A program made the translations under genes and the position numbers. Below are positions 22,718 through 33,076 of a stretch of DNA of 64,000 nt, piece by piece. Location of the stretch: assembly GCA_021399445.1 (NCBI GenBank), contig JAJTUQ010000005.1, forward strand, positions 5,208,001 to 5,272,000, read 5' to 3'. The notes under the pieces were generated by a model. That model was not told the DNA's origin and searched no databases. It worked only from the letters and a program-made list of their open reading frames with translations. Each line of letters starts with the position of its first letter. The first letter of the stretch is position 1. The stretch is from Xylogone sp. PMI_703. Taxonomy: Eukaryota > Ascomycota > Leotiomycetes.

Positions 22718-25700
22718 ATGGCCAATAATCAAGGCATTAGCCAGAATGAGCACGTCAGCATTACCGTTCCTGATGCCTCACAGCCAGCGTCCAAAGGAAG
22801 TATCAAGAAGTTTGTCTGTACACACCCAGGGTGTAACAAGGCTTTTACCAGGTCTGATCATCTTCAGAGACATGGTCTAAATCATGGTCCTGGCAAGAGC
22901 ACTTGCCCTCGGTGTTCAGTTCACTTCAACCGACCTGACCTGCTGGATAGGCACATGGCCCGGCACAAGCAGAAGGATGATGAAGCTGGTGGCTACGGAC
23001 TGGGAGTGGTAGAGACAAGAAAGAGGATGTGGCGTGATGCAGACGGCAATATAGTCACGAAACGACCAACTCTTCCTCATAACCGTACTGTCCTGAATAA
23101 TGACACTCCAGAGTCTCATCAGCAAGAAAGTGCCTCTAGAAGCTATGAGACTCAACAGAATTCGGTACCGTTGTCTCCTCCACGATCAATGATGAGCTTG
23201 GGTTCGAGTGGAAATGGTCACCCGCAGATGACTAACTTGGTTAGTATGCCGGAGGATCAATGGAGTTCAGAGCAAATTCCACAATTCAGGAACGATACTC
23301 TTGACATGTGCGATTTCCTAGCCAACTCGACCTGGGGTTCCCAACCTTCACAACCATCCATGATTATGAGCAATACACCGTATGATGATATGTTTAATCC
23401 AGACACAGGTGATGATTGCTTGCCTTAGAGACAGTTTCATTATGCTGATGAGATTATAGCGAGTTCATTCAATATGCCTTTCACAACCATGAATAACTAC
23501 AATTGGTTGTTTGATGTAAATGGCATCCCGCAAGATATGCAAATGCCTGTCAGTGGGGAACCAATGCAGTGCCGTGCATATAAGCCCCTGCCCAGCCCAA
23601 GACTATACAACTCAAACTTCAATGGCAACTTTAATAGCAACAATCACTATAGAGCACCCCTCACTCAAGAAATGCTGTTTACCAGCGGGTTAGCGGCGCC
23701 GTTGCAAAATGGAGCATTTTTTGAACAACAATCCGGCCATATGCAAATGGTTTCAGAAAGACAGGGTGAAGTTGTTAACATGTCGATGCCGGGCACCTCT
23801 ATATCTAGCAACTCACAAGCTCTCTCGCCGGATGATGATTCATCTCCTGGAAATTTCTCTGGACAGTATTGCCCCACTACTGTCTCACAGACGTCCGTAT
23901 CCGAATACCAGCCATCTGTAAGGCAGCAGAGCGTTCCAAGTCGAGTGGAGCCTGCATCAGCACTCGATCCCTTACGAACATTCGGCTCATCGTTACCTGC
24001 CAGACGTCTCCCAACTATTGATGATGTTTCTCGAAATAAGATTCTGAATCTCATCGAACAAGCAGCAGCAAAAACTCCAGAAGGGTCTTTAATTACCCGA
24101 GACCACCCACTACTTTCACTCCCGGCCATGCAAAATTATCTTAATCTCTTCTTCGGTCGGTTCAATGTTACATATCCGCTTCTACACCAGGCAACTTTTG
24201 AACCTTCTCAAGTAGAGACACTGCTATTACTTTCAGTTCTTTTACTCGGTGCGACTTACGGTGACAAAGCTGGTCACAGATTAGCCGTGTGCATCCACGA
24301 TATTCTTCGAGCTCAAATATTTCAGAATGCCGCCTTTAAGGCCCAGCCAGATCTATGGATGCTCCAGACCATTCTTCTTGTGGAATGTTTTGGGAAATCA
24401 AGAGCTGGACAAGCACAACATGATATGGCGCACTTATTTCATGGATTGTTAATCAAGTGAGTGGTTACGTCACATTCTATTCCTGGATATCAATAATGAA
24501 TGGTACTAATGTTCCCCTAGTTTGATACGAAGAAGCGATTGCCAGACTGTCCAGATACCTAACTTCGAAGGGGATGTCGGAGAGCTAGAATCAAATTGGC
24601 GACGATTCGTCGATATTGAGCAACGAAAAAGGTATTGAGATTCTTCCTCCAAAATAATTTTTGAGCTGAAGCTTACTTCAAATAGGTTAGCTCTGCTCTG
24701 TTTCCTCTGGGACACACAGCATGCAGTTCTTTTCTCCCAGTCACTGTGTATGTCTGCATTTGAGTTAAGGATATCACTTCCTGTAAATCCCACAACCTGG
24801 GAAGCGGAATCTGCTGAGGAATGGTACAAGCATTTCAAGAAGGAGACGGAGACATCTTTCTTGTCTGCTTTGAAAGTACACGTTAATCCGGGTTCTGCAT
24901 CGCTGCCGCCACATTTGAACGCCATTTCTCGGCTACTTATTCTCCATGGGTTAATGTCTATCTCATGGGATATGAAGAGAAGGGACCAAACTTCACTTGG
25001 TTAGTTTTACGTACTTATACACTCATGTCTTTTATAATGCTGACAAGTCCAGGATTCGCCGGTCCAAACGCACAAGAACGACAAACCAGGCTCGCACAAT
25101 CCTATGACGCCTGGAAAGCAGATTTCGATACCTACTGTATGAGCATGACGCTGGCACTCAAAGACAACGCAGCGCTGAAGAGCGAATTTACTCGATTCAG
25201 TACGGCCAGTATAGCTATATACCATGCCGCTCACATAATTCTTAATGTCGAGATTCTGGACTTACAGATATATGCTGGAGCTCGCCACATCATCGGTCGG
25301 CCAGTTACGAGAATTGACTACGAGCGATCCCGTCGTATTCTAAAGCAATGGACCAAGCCAGGAGCATCTACAGCTGCTGTAAAAGCTTCCTGGCATGCAG
25401 CACATCTCTTGCGTGATGGAATAATGAACCTTGACAGCTGGGATGTCAATGATGTCTTCCACTATCCATGGTGCCTGTATCTTGCTACCCTCAGTTTATG
25501 GTGTTTTCACTTTGCTGGGAGCGATAGGAATGATGGGACAAGTGAGAATGGTATATCAGATCTTATGCAAAACCATGATGGAATTCCTTGGGATGCCCAG
25601 GCCGAAATGAACGCACTTGTCAGTGGAATGACGAGTGTGACGCCTGAAGGGTTATGGAGAATGATAGGCAAATATTCTACGAGTGGCTTGATAGTAGTGA

Positions 25701-25807
25701 TGGCGAAGTATCTGAGCACAGTGAGATGGGCAGTCATTCACGAAGGGATGAAAGTACTGAGAGGATTGGTCGCGGAGCGGGCCATTAACGCGTATCTTTT
25801 GGTTTAA
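22718..25807 (+). CDS. hxnR: C2H2 zinc-finger transcription factor (HxnR)
   Basis: Five exons (22718-23408, 23460-24456, 24521-24631, 24686-24999, 25053-25807) total 2868 nt, 955 aa. Two N-terminal C2H2 fingers: C34-x4-C39-x12-H52-x3-H56 with helix RSDHLQR, and C63-x2-C66-x12-H79-x3-H83 with helix RPDLLDR. Then a long Ser/Asn/Gln-rich linker, and a fungal-specific TF domain (about residues 430-750; RLPTIDDVSRNKILN, GATYGDKAGHRLAVC). HxnR is the pathway-specific activator in A. nidulans. The first intron (51 nt, GTGATG donor, GCTGATG branch, TATAG) is needed to remove an in-frame TAG at 23426-23428. The ATG at 22718 is preferred over a GTG further up. Confidence 0.87.
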
Positions 25808-26572
25808 CTCAAAACAGTATCATATGCAGGAGTCATGGCGTTTTCAGTTGATCATTATTTATTTATGATCTAACAATGGGATAGATTCTCTGAGAGTTGG
25901 AGAATTTTGGTCAGGCATTAGTTACTTTTCACGGTTCTCAAGAGATGCATTTTATCTAGAGCTCGTTTTTGTTCAGCTTGATATATGACTGACAGTATGA
26001 AGCTTCGTTTTAAAATTATTTCTTTCGTTTAAAGGAATTAACAGCGCCAAAAAGGTTAGAATCACTAAGATAAGATATTCAATGGTGCTCATCCACTCTA
26101 TCTGCTACCTACTATTGATGGTTGGCCATCTATGAGTAACCCACAGGCTAACCATTTCACGATTAATACAAGCATATTACCTACTTCGTCAAGCCAGCCG
26201 GATTTGAGTGTCGGTGGCGAAGAGATAGTACCCTCGGTAGCGCTCTACTGGCAATCATCCCCACTCTCGAGCCTCCCTCCACTCTGCGGATCTTAAGCTT
26301 AACTAGATTTGGGGAAGGTTACGATAGCACCTAGATAAGAGGTGTAGCATTCAAATTAATGGAGGCGTTATCAGTGGCCCGTCCGAGTTGAGTTGCAGGT
26401 CGGGGTAACAGCGTGTGATAGTGGCAGTCATAGCTTTGGCACGGTATACACGTAGCCATACACTATGCCATTGAATAAGAAGGACTATATACGATCCTTT
26501 GTAAATACCGGGGTCTATCCAGGTTTCTCACAACTCGAAACTTTAAGAGGTCTTCGTTGAACTACTGCAATT
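25808..26572. promoter_or_regulatory. hxnP upstream region with two motif copies
   Basis: 765 bp. TCCCCACTCTCGA (26258-26270) and CCTCCCTCCACTCTGCGGA (26272-26290) are adjacent copies of the cluster motif, about 285-315 bp before the hxnP ATG. AGATAAG occurs at 26068-26074 and 26333-26339 and AGATAG at 26224-26229. No gene seen. Confidence 0.55.
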
Positions 26573-28407
26573 ATGGGTGTCGACTCTGCTGAAGTAGTTG
26601 AGCCCAAGATGGCTCCCATTGCCACATTCGATAATGATTCAAAAGTTGAAGAGGGCCAAGTATTCAATGGTATTGATCAGAAATCTGAGCGTTCTTTTGG
26701 TGAGTATATATGATGGATAAACTGTATATAGTGATGTTAGAGCTTACAACGGCCCGAAATAGTCCGCAAGCTAGACTTTTATCTTCTACCATTCCTATCT
26801 TTGGTACGCTGGCACAGAGATAAGTCTACCATTATTTACACAATTCTGATGAGATATTTTAGATGTACTTTTTCAACTCCGTAGACAGGGTAAGTATTTC
26901 CCCTTTATTTGTCTATCAGTCTTTGCTAACAACGTGATTAGAGTAATCTTGGGAATGCCAAGACAGATGGAATTGATATCGATCTACATTTTACTGGTAA
27001 CGAATACTCGTTGTTGATCCTTTTATTCTATGTGCCTTTCGGATTATGTGACCTACCTCTAAATCTCCTTACCAAACTATGGTCCGGAAGAATTATGTTG
27101 CCAACTTGTAAGCTCATCCCTAGTTTCTTCTGGTAAGTTCTGGTGCTGAAATGACGATTAGTGATGGTAACATGGGGATCTCTTGCACTTCTTCAATGTG
27201 CTGCGAAGAACTTTGCCGGAATTTTGGTTATCCGGCTGCTCCTGGGGTGAGTGTCTCATGATATTTGACAAATTCTTCATGCTTAGTATGTAATAGTGCA
27301 TGCGAAGCTGGCTTCTTTGCTGGCGTGGTTTTCTACATGACGCTTTTTTACACTCGCGGCGAACTCGCTTTCCGAATCGCAATCTTCTTTGGATCAGCTC
27401 TTCTGGCAGCAGCTTTTAGTGGTTTAATTTCATACGGTGTATTCCAAATTCATCATACCGTTGTGAAGGGTTGGATGTGGCTTTTCATAATAGAAGGAGG
27501 GATGACGGTCATTACAGGCGTTATTGCTTACTTCTGGCTCCCTGGAACCCCAGAAGACGCATGGTTCCTGAATGAGGATGAGAAAAGGGCAGCAAAGGCT
27601 AGGTCCTTGAGAGATGGAAGTAAGAAAGTTGGAACTGAGTTCAGCATCAGGCAGGCATTCATCACTTGGAATAATAGACGATTCATAGTGTGGTGCATCG
27701 TGGCTTTCACCTACCCGGTAGCATTTGCAACAACATCCAATTTTCTGCCACAGGTGAGCAATAGTTTAGCTCCTTACTATGAACTCAGTTATCAGTAGCT
27801 AACATCAGAATCAAAATAGATTGTCCAGCGTCTCGGATATTCAACGGTGAAAACTAATCTTTGGACTGTGGCACCAAACGCTGTCGGCTTCGTGATTCTC
27901 CTCGCGGTTTCCAAATCCTCCGACTACTTCCGTGAAAGGACCTATCATATAATCTTCTCTTTAGTACTATCTCTCCTTGGCATGATCATCTTAGCTAGCA
28001 TTGATGTTCTTGAGAACAAAGGCGTGGCCTACTTTGCCTGCTTCCTGATGGCTGGGGGCTCGTATATCCCGTCCGTCCTAGTTCACTCATGGCACAACAA
28101 TAACAACCTCGAAGAAAATTCCAGGGCTGCAACTACAGGTTTCCTTGTCGGATTGGGCAACCTAGGGGGAATTTTAAGCGCAGCAACTTTCAGAGTGGAG
28201 TATGCACCTGCCTATAAGCCAACCTTGATTGCTACTAGCTGCTGTAACGCCGTTTGCATCATCTTCACCTTGGGTTTAGGATTGTGGATGAAGAGGGAAA
28301 ATAGGAAGAGAAATATGGAGCAGGGTGTTAATATTAGAGCTCAAGACGTGGATACGGATACCTTGACCGATGGAGAGAATAGCCCTCAGTGGAGATTTTT
28401 CACATGA
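26573..28407 (+). CDS. hxnP: MFS permease, anion:cation symporter family (HxnP, TNA1-like)
   Basis: Seven exons (26573-26699, 26763-26803, 26863-26889, 26942-27107, 27162-27246, 27297-27753, 27820-28407), 1491 nt, 496 aa, about 12 membrane segments. After a soluble N-terminus come VRKLDFYLLPFLSL and VDRSNLGNAKTDGI, the ACS (Dal5/TNA1) signature, then LLLGACEAGFFAG, and the central cytosolic loop WLPGTPEDAWFLNEDEK. Members import nicotinate, allantoate, panthothenate and similar anions at the plasma membrane. Placement between hxnR and hxnX, and two motif copies upstream, point to nicotinate or an intermediate as substrate. The 27-nt exon 3 is small but its boundaries restore the DRSNLGN signature. 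Confidence 0.87.
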
Positions 28408-28808
28408 TAGGGTTTATGCTAGCTCGTGAATATAGCTGACCGTACGAAGGTTATTGACGGAGTGTTGCCACTGAATAGGATGTATTCGTATTTATCTTCC
28501 TTTTGTGAAATACGCCATATAATTGATACGACTCACCAATTCTTTATTGAATATCTGGAAAAGAGTTGTGCTAAAGCTTTAAGACCGAAAGTCGTCTTGC
28601 ATTACAAAAATTATAAGACTATCTTGGTCAAATGAGAGCTGCAAATATAGTAATTTAAAGTTAAAAGTATTCTTGAATGCAATCAAAATTTCTATAGATT
28701 GCTATACTATGTACTGAAAGTCCTGAGATATTCCTCCCAATCCTACACGCCAAAGACGAGACATATTTACATTACTAAAAGTAGAGATAAGGAGATGAGT
28801 ATAATCTA
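28408..28808. other. Convergent intergenic hxnP-hxnX
   Basis: 401 bp between converging 3' ends, AT-rich. A 69-codon open frame (28426-28635) starts only at GTG and has no recognisable content, so it is not called as a gene. Confidence 0.4.
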
Positions 28809-30350
28809 TCATAGCCTCGGCTGGAGCTTGGCATCATATTCTACCTCATCTACTGCATCTATGACTGGCGGCCAGAACTTATCGACTTCCTCCTCGCACC
28901 TCCATCCCAATAGCTGCGGCGCAAATGCTTTGTCTCGCCATGCCAGTGCCTCCCCCTCTCCGGCAGCCCTCAAGACCTTATCTCTCTCTTCCTGTTCTGG
29001 CCCATCATGCAGATGGTAGAGCCATTGTTGACGATTGCCCTTTTGAACTACTAGCTCCGTCCTTGGGGCACGAATCTTCTGATAGAGGTCCAAGAGCTTG
29101 CATTTCACTTTCGGAGTCATAGGCCCTGTCCACCGAGAAAATAATTCACCGAGAACCGCACCATCCTCGAGAGACATCCCTGCTCCTGAGGCAAGGTAGG
29201 GCAAGGTGGCGTGCACGGCGTCGCCGAGCATTGTTATGGTGCCGGATGGATGTGACCATTGCTCCATGCCAGGTCGGATGCAAAGTCGCCATTTGTACAC
29301 TGATTCACAGAGACTTAGGAGCTTGGGGATTCTGGGATCCCAATCCTTATACAGAGCTCGCATTTCCTCAACATTTCCTTCGGTTATGTTCTGTCCTTCG
29401 GGGATATCGTCGGGTACGAGCAGAACCATATTGAAGAGCTCTCCGCCTCGGAGAACGTAGTTTACTGGACACAATATGAGCACCTATACTCTGGGTTAAT
29501 GGTAAAGAAAGTACCTACCGGCATGTGCATCTGGTCCTAACCAATAATTGACTTGTGGCTGCGTAACGAAGCTTGCAAGCTCTGAGTCTTTCATCATTTC
29601 CTTAGTAGAGAGCAACAATCTGTACGCCAGATCACCAGTCAAAAGCGGTGGATCCTCTTTTCCAAGCAAGACTTCTCTCAAACGACTGTTAATACCATCT
29701 GCACCCACAACGAGATCTGCAACATGTTCCTCTCCATTCTGTAGCACGACTGTGGCTGTTTCTCCACTGGGATTCGCCCTCACATCTGTGACCCTTGCCC
29801 TGACTTTCAACTTGGCACCTAGTTCCACAGCTCGCTCAAGAAGACATTTATGTAAATTCGCTCGGTGAAAGTCCCAATAAAATGTTCCCGGATAGTTAGA
29901 TGCCGATTCTGCAGTATCCATTGACGTTATCAAGTTACCTTTCCATCCTATAAAATTGACCTTAGAAGGTCTTGTTGCATATTTAGCTAGGCGATCGTAT
30001 AGACCCCATCGTTGAAGGATTAGACTACTATTTGGGAGAACTTGAATGCCAGCCCCAACCTATTCCTTACTTGTCAGAATATTCCTACTACTGTTGGACC
30101 AGGTTTCTGCTAGGGATTATGGCCACGTACCTCTCCAATTTCTTCTGCGGCTTCAAATACTTCTATATCATGCCCGGCGAGGAGAAGTGCAATTGCAGCC
30201 CCAAGACCTCCTAGCCCCGCGCCAACGACTATAATCTACCATCGATGTGTGTGAGTTTGTACGCATAGAGTCGAGTTCGTTGTGCAATTTTACCTTTATT
30301 TTACTGTCCGCACTCCGCTGTACTCGTTCTTTTGGAGTGACAGTACTCAT
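28809..30350 (-). CDS. hxnX: FAD monooxygenase, salicylate/6-hydroxynicotinate hydroxylase type (HxnX)
   Basis: Four exons (30350-30294, 30235-30131, 30059-29519, 29464-28809), 1359 nt, 452 aa. Rossmann IIVVGAGLGGLGAAIALLL at residues 20-38, the DG motif LVVGADGINSRLRE, and the GD motif ITMLGDAVHATLPYLASGAGMSLEDG: the group A flavoprotein monooxygenase set in order. The last intron uses TCCAG at 29469-29465 to join DAHA to VNYVLRGGE, in frame with family sequences. In A. nidulans HxnX turns 6-hydroxynicotinate into 2,5-dihydroxypyridine by decarboxylative hydroxylation. Divergent from hxnY, sharing two strong motif copies. C-terminus lacks a clear PTS1 signal (ends QPRL). Confidence 0.87.
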
Positions 30351-30913
30351 CCTTCACCGTGGCTATATTCCAGCTATACCAAGCTATACAGATTGAAAAC
30401 AAATACGACTGAGAAGATAGTATAAGCAAGACTTTTCTCTGCTTGTACAAGAAGCCACAGCAACCAAATAGATAGGGAGTTGAAGTGTAGTTTATGAAAT
30501 GTGCCTAGAGAACAAGCAGCTGACGTAAGTGGAGTATAGAAAGTAGAGAGAGCTATATGCTTTCGGCAAGGGGAGGGGCTACAACGAAGCTCGGAGTCAA
30601 TAAAATTCCGCCACGGAAAGAAGCAGCAGTGGCTTGTCACGAGTGTCTCTGCGGAGCTGATACAAACAATCAGAGAGGAGGGTACACCCACAAGATCACT
30701 CACACCTCTGCGCGCATCTACTGGTGGGCATAGGATAGAATCGCACGGATCGACCAGTCACTCTATGAACAAGCTATCAGCAGTGGGGTGCATTAGATGG
30801 GTAGTGGCCGGCGACTTATTGATAACCCGCTATCAGGCTAATTATTATAAGCGGAAAAGCTTCAGACGGAGAGGACGGTGGAGACGGTTGGCGATAAGGA
30901 AATGGATCAGCTC

Positions 30914-30932
30914 GTCCTCCACTCTTGGCATC
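30914..30932 (+). promoter_or_regulatory. Candidate HxnR operator A (hxnX/hxnY)
   Basis: GTCCTCCACTCTTGGCATC, the best match to the copy before hxnT (16 identical bases in a row). Confidence 0.55.
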
Positions 30933-30944
30933 TCCATACCTTTT

Positions 30945-30960
30945 TCTCCCCACTCTGAAC
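30945..30960 (+). promoter_or_regulatory. Candidate HxnR operator B (hxnX/hxnY)
   Basis: TCTCCCCACTCTGAAC, 12 bp past copy A in the same orientation. It has the full CCCCACTCT core. Confidence 0.5.
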
Positions 30961-31307
30961 GGCTAGGTTGTGGTGGAAACCTTGTGAGTCGCGGAGGTTG
31001 CAATAAGGGCTCGGAACTGGCATGCAGGCCAGAAGCTAAGCTCACTTGTGTGTGGATCATGCATAGTTGCCCCAGATTATTGTCGCGTGAGGGATTGGAC
31101 AGATTTGGTAACAAATTTCTATGGGCTAGATCAGGCTTGCTAGGACATGCTCCGCGAATAAGTCCTGTACAGAGTTCAGTTCATAACTCCCATGAACAGA
31201 GTGCTCTTTCCATAACTCTTTAGAATAGCTATTCCAAACAATATACACTTGTCTGGCAGATCTACAAGGTGACTATAGATAAACTATTACTTACTTTATT
31301 CAACAAT

Positions 31308-32528
31308 ATGCCCGCCAGTGCACCCCCGATTCTCGACTTCTCTGGTGAGCAAAAAGAAAAGAAAATCGATTTATAGCTGTGAAGTTACCTTCTAACTATT
31401 GCCAAAAGTATTTTATGGAGACAATAAGGAGGCAAAAGCTAAGTTGGTTGATGATGTGAGGAGATGCTGTCTACACAATGGTTTTTTTCAGATTACTGGA
31501 CATAGCGTCCCAGCGGAATTGCAAGAGCGAACATTAAGATGCGTGAAGGAATTCTTTGCATTGCCGCAGGAGGAGAAGGACATGATACACAAAGGTCTAA
31601 GAATTTACTAAGCTCTCCTGCCGATATTGTTGAATGTGGAACAACAGACTGATTTTCGCGGCAGACAAGAATACTTGGAACAGAGGGTATGACTCAATGG
31701 GTTCTCAGATATTGGAAGCTGGTACAAATCCAGATCTAAAAGAAGGCTTCTACATCGGGGAAGAAATCTCCAAAGACCATCCATACTTCGTATATAAGAA
31801 GCTAAATAGTGGTCCAAATGTTTGGCCTGTGGGTTTGGAAGATGTTGAGACTTTTAGAGCTACATCGATGGAGTACTACAAAGCTATGCACTCATTGGCG
31901 AGAGATGTTCTCGTCGTTATTGCGCAGACATTAAACCTAGGTGAAGACTATTTTCAGAAATATACGACAGATGCAGTTGCAACACTACGCTACTTGCATT
32001 ACCCACCCCAACCAAAAGATTCAGATGAAAAGCTGTCGAGAGGGATTGGTGCTCACACAGATTTTGGATCAGTGACGTTGCTCATGCAGGATGAAGTTGA
32101 TGGACTTCAAGTTTGGGAGAAGTCAACAAATGAGTGGATTGACGTCGTCCCCGTAAAAGGAGCGTATGTGGTGAACTTAGGAAACATGTTTATGAGATGG
32201 TAAGTTGGACACGATTGCCACTCTCCAAAATATAAATTACTATTTACCAATTTGTTATAGGTCTAATGATCATTACATCTCTAATCTCCACAGAGTTATC
32301 AATAAGTCTGGCCGGGAGCGATACTCTGTCCCGTTTTTCTACAGCGGCAACCCAGACTACATAATTGATTGCCTGCCCAATTGTCGTGCGGAAGATGAGC
32401 CAGCCAGATATCCACCGATTAGTGTAGAAGAGGCGGTCGGAGGAAGTTATAAAGCCAGTTATGGAGCTGCTGAAGCTTTTAAGAAGCAAAACACCGCACT
32501 TATCACTCCACAATTAGTTACAGTCTAA
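31308..32528 (+). CDS. hxnY: 2-oxoglutarate/Fe(II) dioxygenase (HxnY)
   Basis: Four exons (31308-31344, 31409-31594, 31665-32199, 32261-32528), 1026 nt, 341 aa. N-terminal DIOX_N segment (GFFQITGHSVPAEL; EEKDMI) and C-terminal double-stranded beta-helix with HTDFGSVTLL (H-x-D iron ligands), SNLHRVINKSGRERYS (distal His, and Arg/Ser for 2-oxoglutarate) and VPFFYSGN. This is the isopenicillin-N-synthase-like family. HxnY is one of the oxidative enzymes of the A. nidulans pathway; its step among piperidine/pyridine intermediates is not claimed here. The second intron has an atypical GTCTAA donor, but it restores the conserved KNTWNRGY segment. Confidence 0.86.
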
Positions 32529-33076
32529 GGCTCAGGCTGAACAACTTAATGACTCAATGTATCATAAATTAGCTCTTGTAAGACAGTAAAGTAATTGGAA
32601 AATATCAAGGAGAATGACAAATGCCTTTACAAGCTTATAAATATATGATATAGAAGTATGTAGTCCTGTTAGTTGGATCTCAACCAGGTACCATGGATAC
32701 CTATTAGATTATACACGCAGCGGGCAATCTTGTACAAGTCGAGTGAAGTCGCAAAGCCTGTATCAATTCTAAGTATAGTAAGGTAAACATGAGAGATTCT
32801 TCAGGTGCATACAGTATGTAGCATAAATACAATCTCATGAACTCTTAATCCAGGCTTATCTCTCCAAGCGAACCTAACCTTCACCCGAGTATCCCGTCCC
32901 CCACTCTTCCATAGCTCATGCTCAGATAACGTTGGGGAAGCTGAGAAGTTACCGCTCATAGTAAGGGTACGTGCGTCCGTGGGCCATTTAAGATCATCAT
33001 CGCATGGTAAGACGAGCCCTTGATTAACCTTCCAATTTGCTTTTATGCAATTAACCGGTCTAAATTCATCTTCATC
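32529..33076. promoter_or_regulatory. hxnZ upstream region
   Basis: 548 bp. CCCGTCCCCCACTCTTCC (32893-32910) is a strong copy of the cluster motif, with AGATAA 14 bp downstream (32924-32929), about 170 bp before the hxnZ ATG. Confidence 0.55.

Larger units (their letters stand above)
30351..31307. promoter_or_regulatory. Divergent hxnX-hxnY promoter
   Basis: 957 bp. Holds two cluster-motif copies (30914-30932, 30945-30960), a GTGGGG at 30783-30788, and GATA sites TGATAA (30820-30825), TATCA (30831-30835, reverse TGATA) and CGATAAG (30892-30898). The GATA and motif elements cluster within 180 bp. No gene seen. Confidence 0.55.

Noticed and set aside
23426..23428. TAG in the middle of hxnR as a sign of a pseudogene
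   Set aside because: A 51-nt intron with branch point and acceptor removes it in frame, and the remaining exons are open and conserved.
28426..28635. 69-codon frame after hxnP
   Set aside because: Starts only at GTG, low-complexity AT-rich composition, no motif.
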